Origin: Candidatus Omnitrophota bacterium | Lineage (GTDB): Bacteria; Omnitrophota; Gorgyraeia; 2-01-FULL-45-10 | Length of the DNA stretch: 5,515 bases | Direction: 5' to 3' | Assembly (NCBI GenBank): GCA_026387135.1 | Contig: JAPLMH010000092.1 | Span: forward strand, 1 to 5,515 | Shown: in pieces, positions 4,786 to 5,515 of the stretch | Layout of the letters: every line of letters starts with the position of its first letter | Numbering within the stretch: the stretch's first letter is position 1 | Notes under the pieces: model-generated | Seen by the model: only the letters and a program-made list of their open reading frames with translations | Database searches by the model: none | Told to the model about the DNA's origin: nothing | Position numbers and translations under genes: made by a program

Positions 4786-5515
4786 GCCAGAAGAAATATT
4801 TAATATATTTACTGCTGATAACGATCTTCGCCGCAACGGGTTGCGGGAGGAAAGAGCCGCCAAAGGTGGACCCCGTAACGGGCCCGGCGTCCGATAAAGC
4901 GGGCGGCGGCAAGAAAGGGAAGTCCGACGGCGTTGAGCACAAAGTGCTGTCGTTCAACCTTGAGGGCATGACCGAAAAAGGCGAAAAGAAGTGGGAGGTC
5001 ATAGGCAGGACGGCAAAATCTATATCGGAGAACGAGATCCGGCTAGGAAATATAGTGGCAAAGACATACGGGACCGAAGAGGCCGTAATTACAGCCGACC
5101 ATGGGATTTATGACAAGTCAAAAAATAATGTAAGGCTTCAGAAGAACGTGATAGCGACCATCGAAAACGCGGGCTCGACCTTAAAGGACCAGATGGGTTT
5201 TTCGCCATCACCGGTAGACCCCGCGAAGAGCGATGCCTCAAAAGATGCGGCGTCAAAACCCAAAGAGAAGAAGAAGATAATCATAACATGCGACGGCGAG
5301 GTAGAATTCGACTACGCCAAGAACCTGGCGTACTTTAAGGAAAACGTGAAGGTCAGGAGTATAGACGGCGATATAGATGCCGATAAGATCACCGTCAATC
5401 TGGATCCCGGCACAAAGAAGATAAACGATATTGTGGCGCAGGGACATGTCAAGATCACGCAGCATGATAATGTTGCTTATGGCGACAATGCGAAATATAA
5501 TGAAGCGGATAAGAA
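4761..5515 (+). CDS. lptC: LPS-export lipoprotein with LptC- and LptA/OstA-like regions (3' end outside window)
   Basis: An open frame of 251 codons runs off the window end. Residues 1-28 form a lipoprotein signal: a polar N-terminus with KK, the hydrophobic core YLIYLLLITIFAA, then the lipobox ATGC with C28. A flexible Gly/Lys/Pro stretch follows. Residues about 61-140 (KVLSFNLEGM, KKWEVIGRTAKSI, AVITADHGIYDKSKNNVRL) resemble the LptC beta-strand repeat pattern. A Pro/Ser/Ala/Lys-rich linker (about 148-171) leads to IITCDGEVEFDYAKNLAYF, then KVRSIDGDIDADKITV and INDIVAQGHVKI, typical of OstA/LptA-type repeats. The likely role is carrying LPS across the periplasm. Canonical LptC has a transmembrane anchor, so lipidation is notable. 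ATG 4761 overlaps the acyltransferase end by 25 bases and has only a weak ribosome site; TTG 4782 (TTGA overlap) is an alternative start. LptC assignment is probable, the exact domain boundaries less so. Confidence 0.75.
   Translation, partial: MEDQKSQLSQKKYLIYLLLITIFAATGCGRKEPPKVDPVTGPASDKAGGGKKGKSDGVEHKVLSFNLEGMTEKGEKKWEVIGRTAKSISENEIRLGNIVAKTYGTEEAVITADHGIYDKSKNNVRLQKNVIATIENAGSTLKDQMGFSPSPVDPAKSDASKDAASKPKEKKKIIITCDGEVEFDYAKNLAYFKENVKVRSIDGDIDADKITVNLDPGTKKINDIVAQGHVKITQHDNVAYGDNAKYNEADK

Overview
This window looks like part of a lipopolysaccharide (LPS) inner-core and lipid A operon from a Gram-negative bacterium. The codon style (many ATA Ile and AGG/AGA Arg codons), the protein texture (for example the STRFEGKVLADLLGKP segment of KdsB) and the tight clustering of KDO genes fit an uncultivated Candidatus Omnitrophota or related PVC-type lineage. 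That assignment is from memory and is an inference. All genes are on the + strand.

Layout: (1) 2-439, the C-terminal part of a heptose-7-phosphate kinase (RfaE1/HldA, PfkB family), interrupted by an in-frame TAA at 32-34. (2) 436-3421, a compact block kdsB-kdsA-kdsD-kdsC whose genes overlap by 1-4 bases or lie 6 bases apart. KdsD makes arabinose 5-phosphate, KdsA condenses it with PEP to KDO 8-phosphate, KdsC removes the phosphate and KdsB activates KDO as CMP-KDO, so the whole pathway is encoded here. KdsA, however, lacks about 26 internal residues including a core beta-strand of its barrel. (3) 3422-3888, a 467-base gap without a credible gene but dense with base-pairing potential: a 235-base element (3442-3676) closed by a perfect 12-bp helix and containing a long multi-helix arm plus a possible pseudoknot, then an AT-rich nested inverted repeat (3755-3841), then an 11-bp hairpin (3843-3869). 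(4) 3889-4785, a late lipid A acyltransferase of the LpxL/HtrB family. (5) 4761 to the window end, a lipoprotein with LptC- and LptA/OstA-like sequence, which would serve LPS transport across the periplasm.

Together the genes cover core-sugar synthesis, lipid A acylation and LPS export. The points that most need a second look are the structured intergenic element, which I cannot match to a known RNA family, and two independent lesions (nonsense codon in the kinase, in-frame deletion in kdsA) inside an otherwise intact operon.
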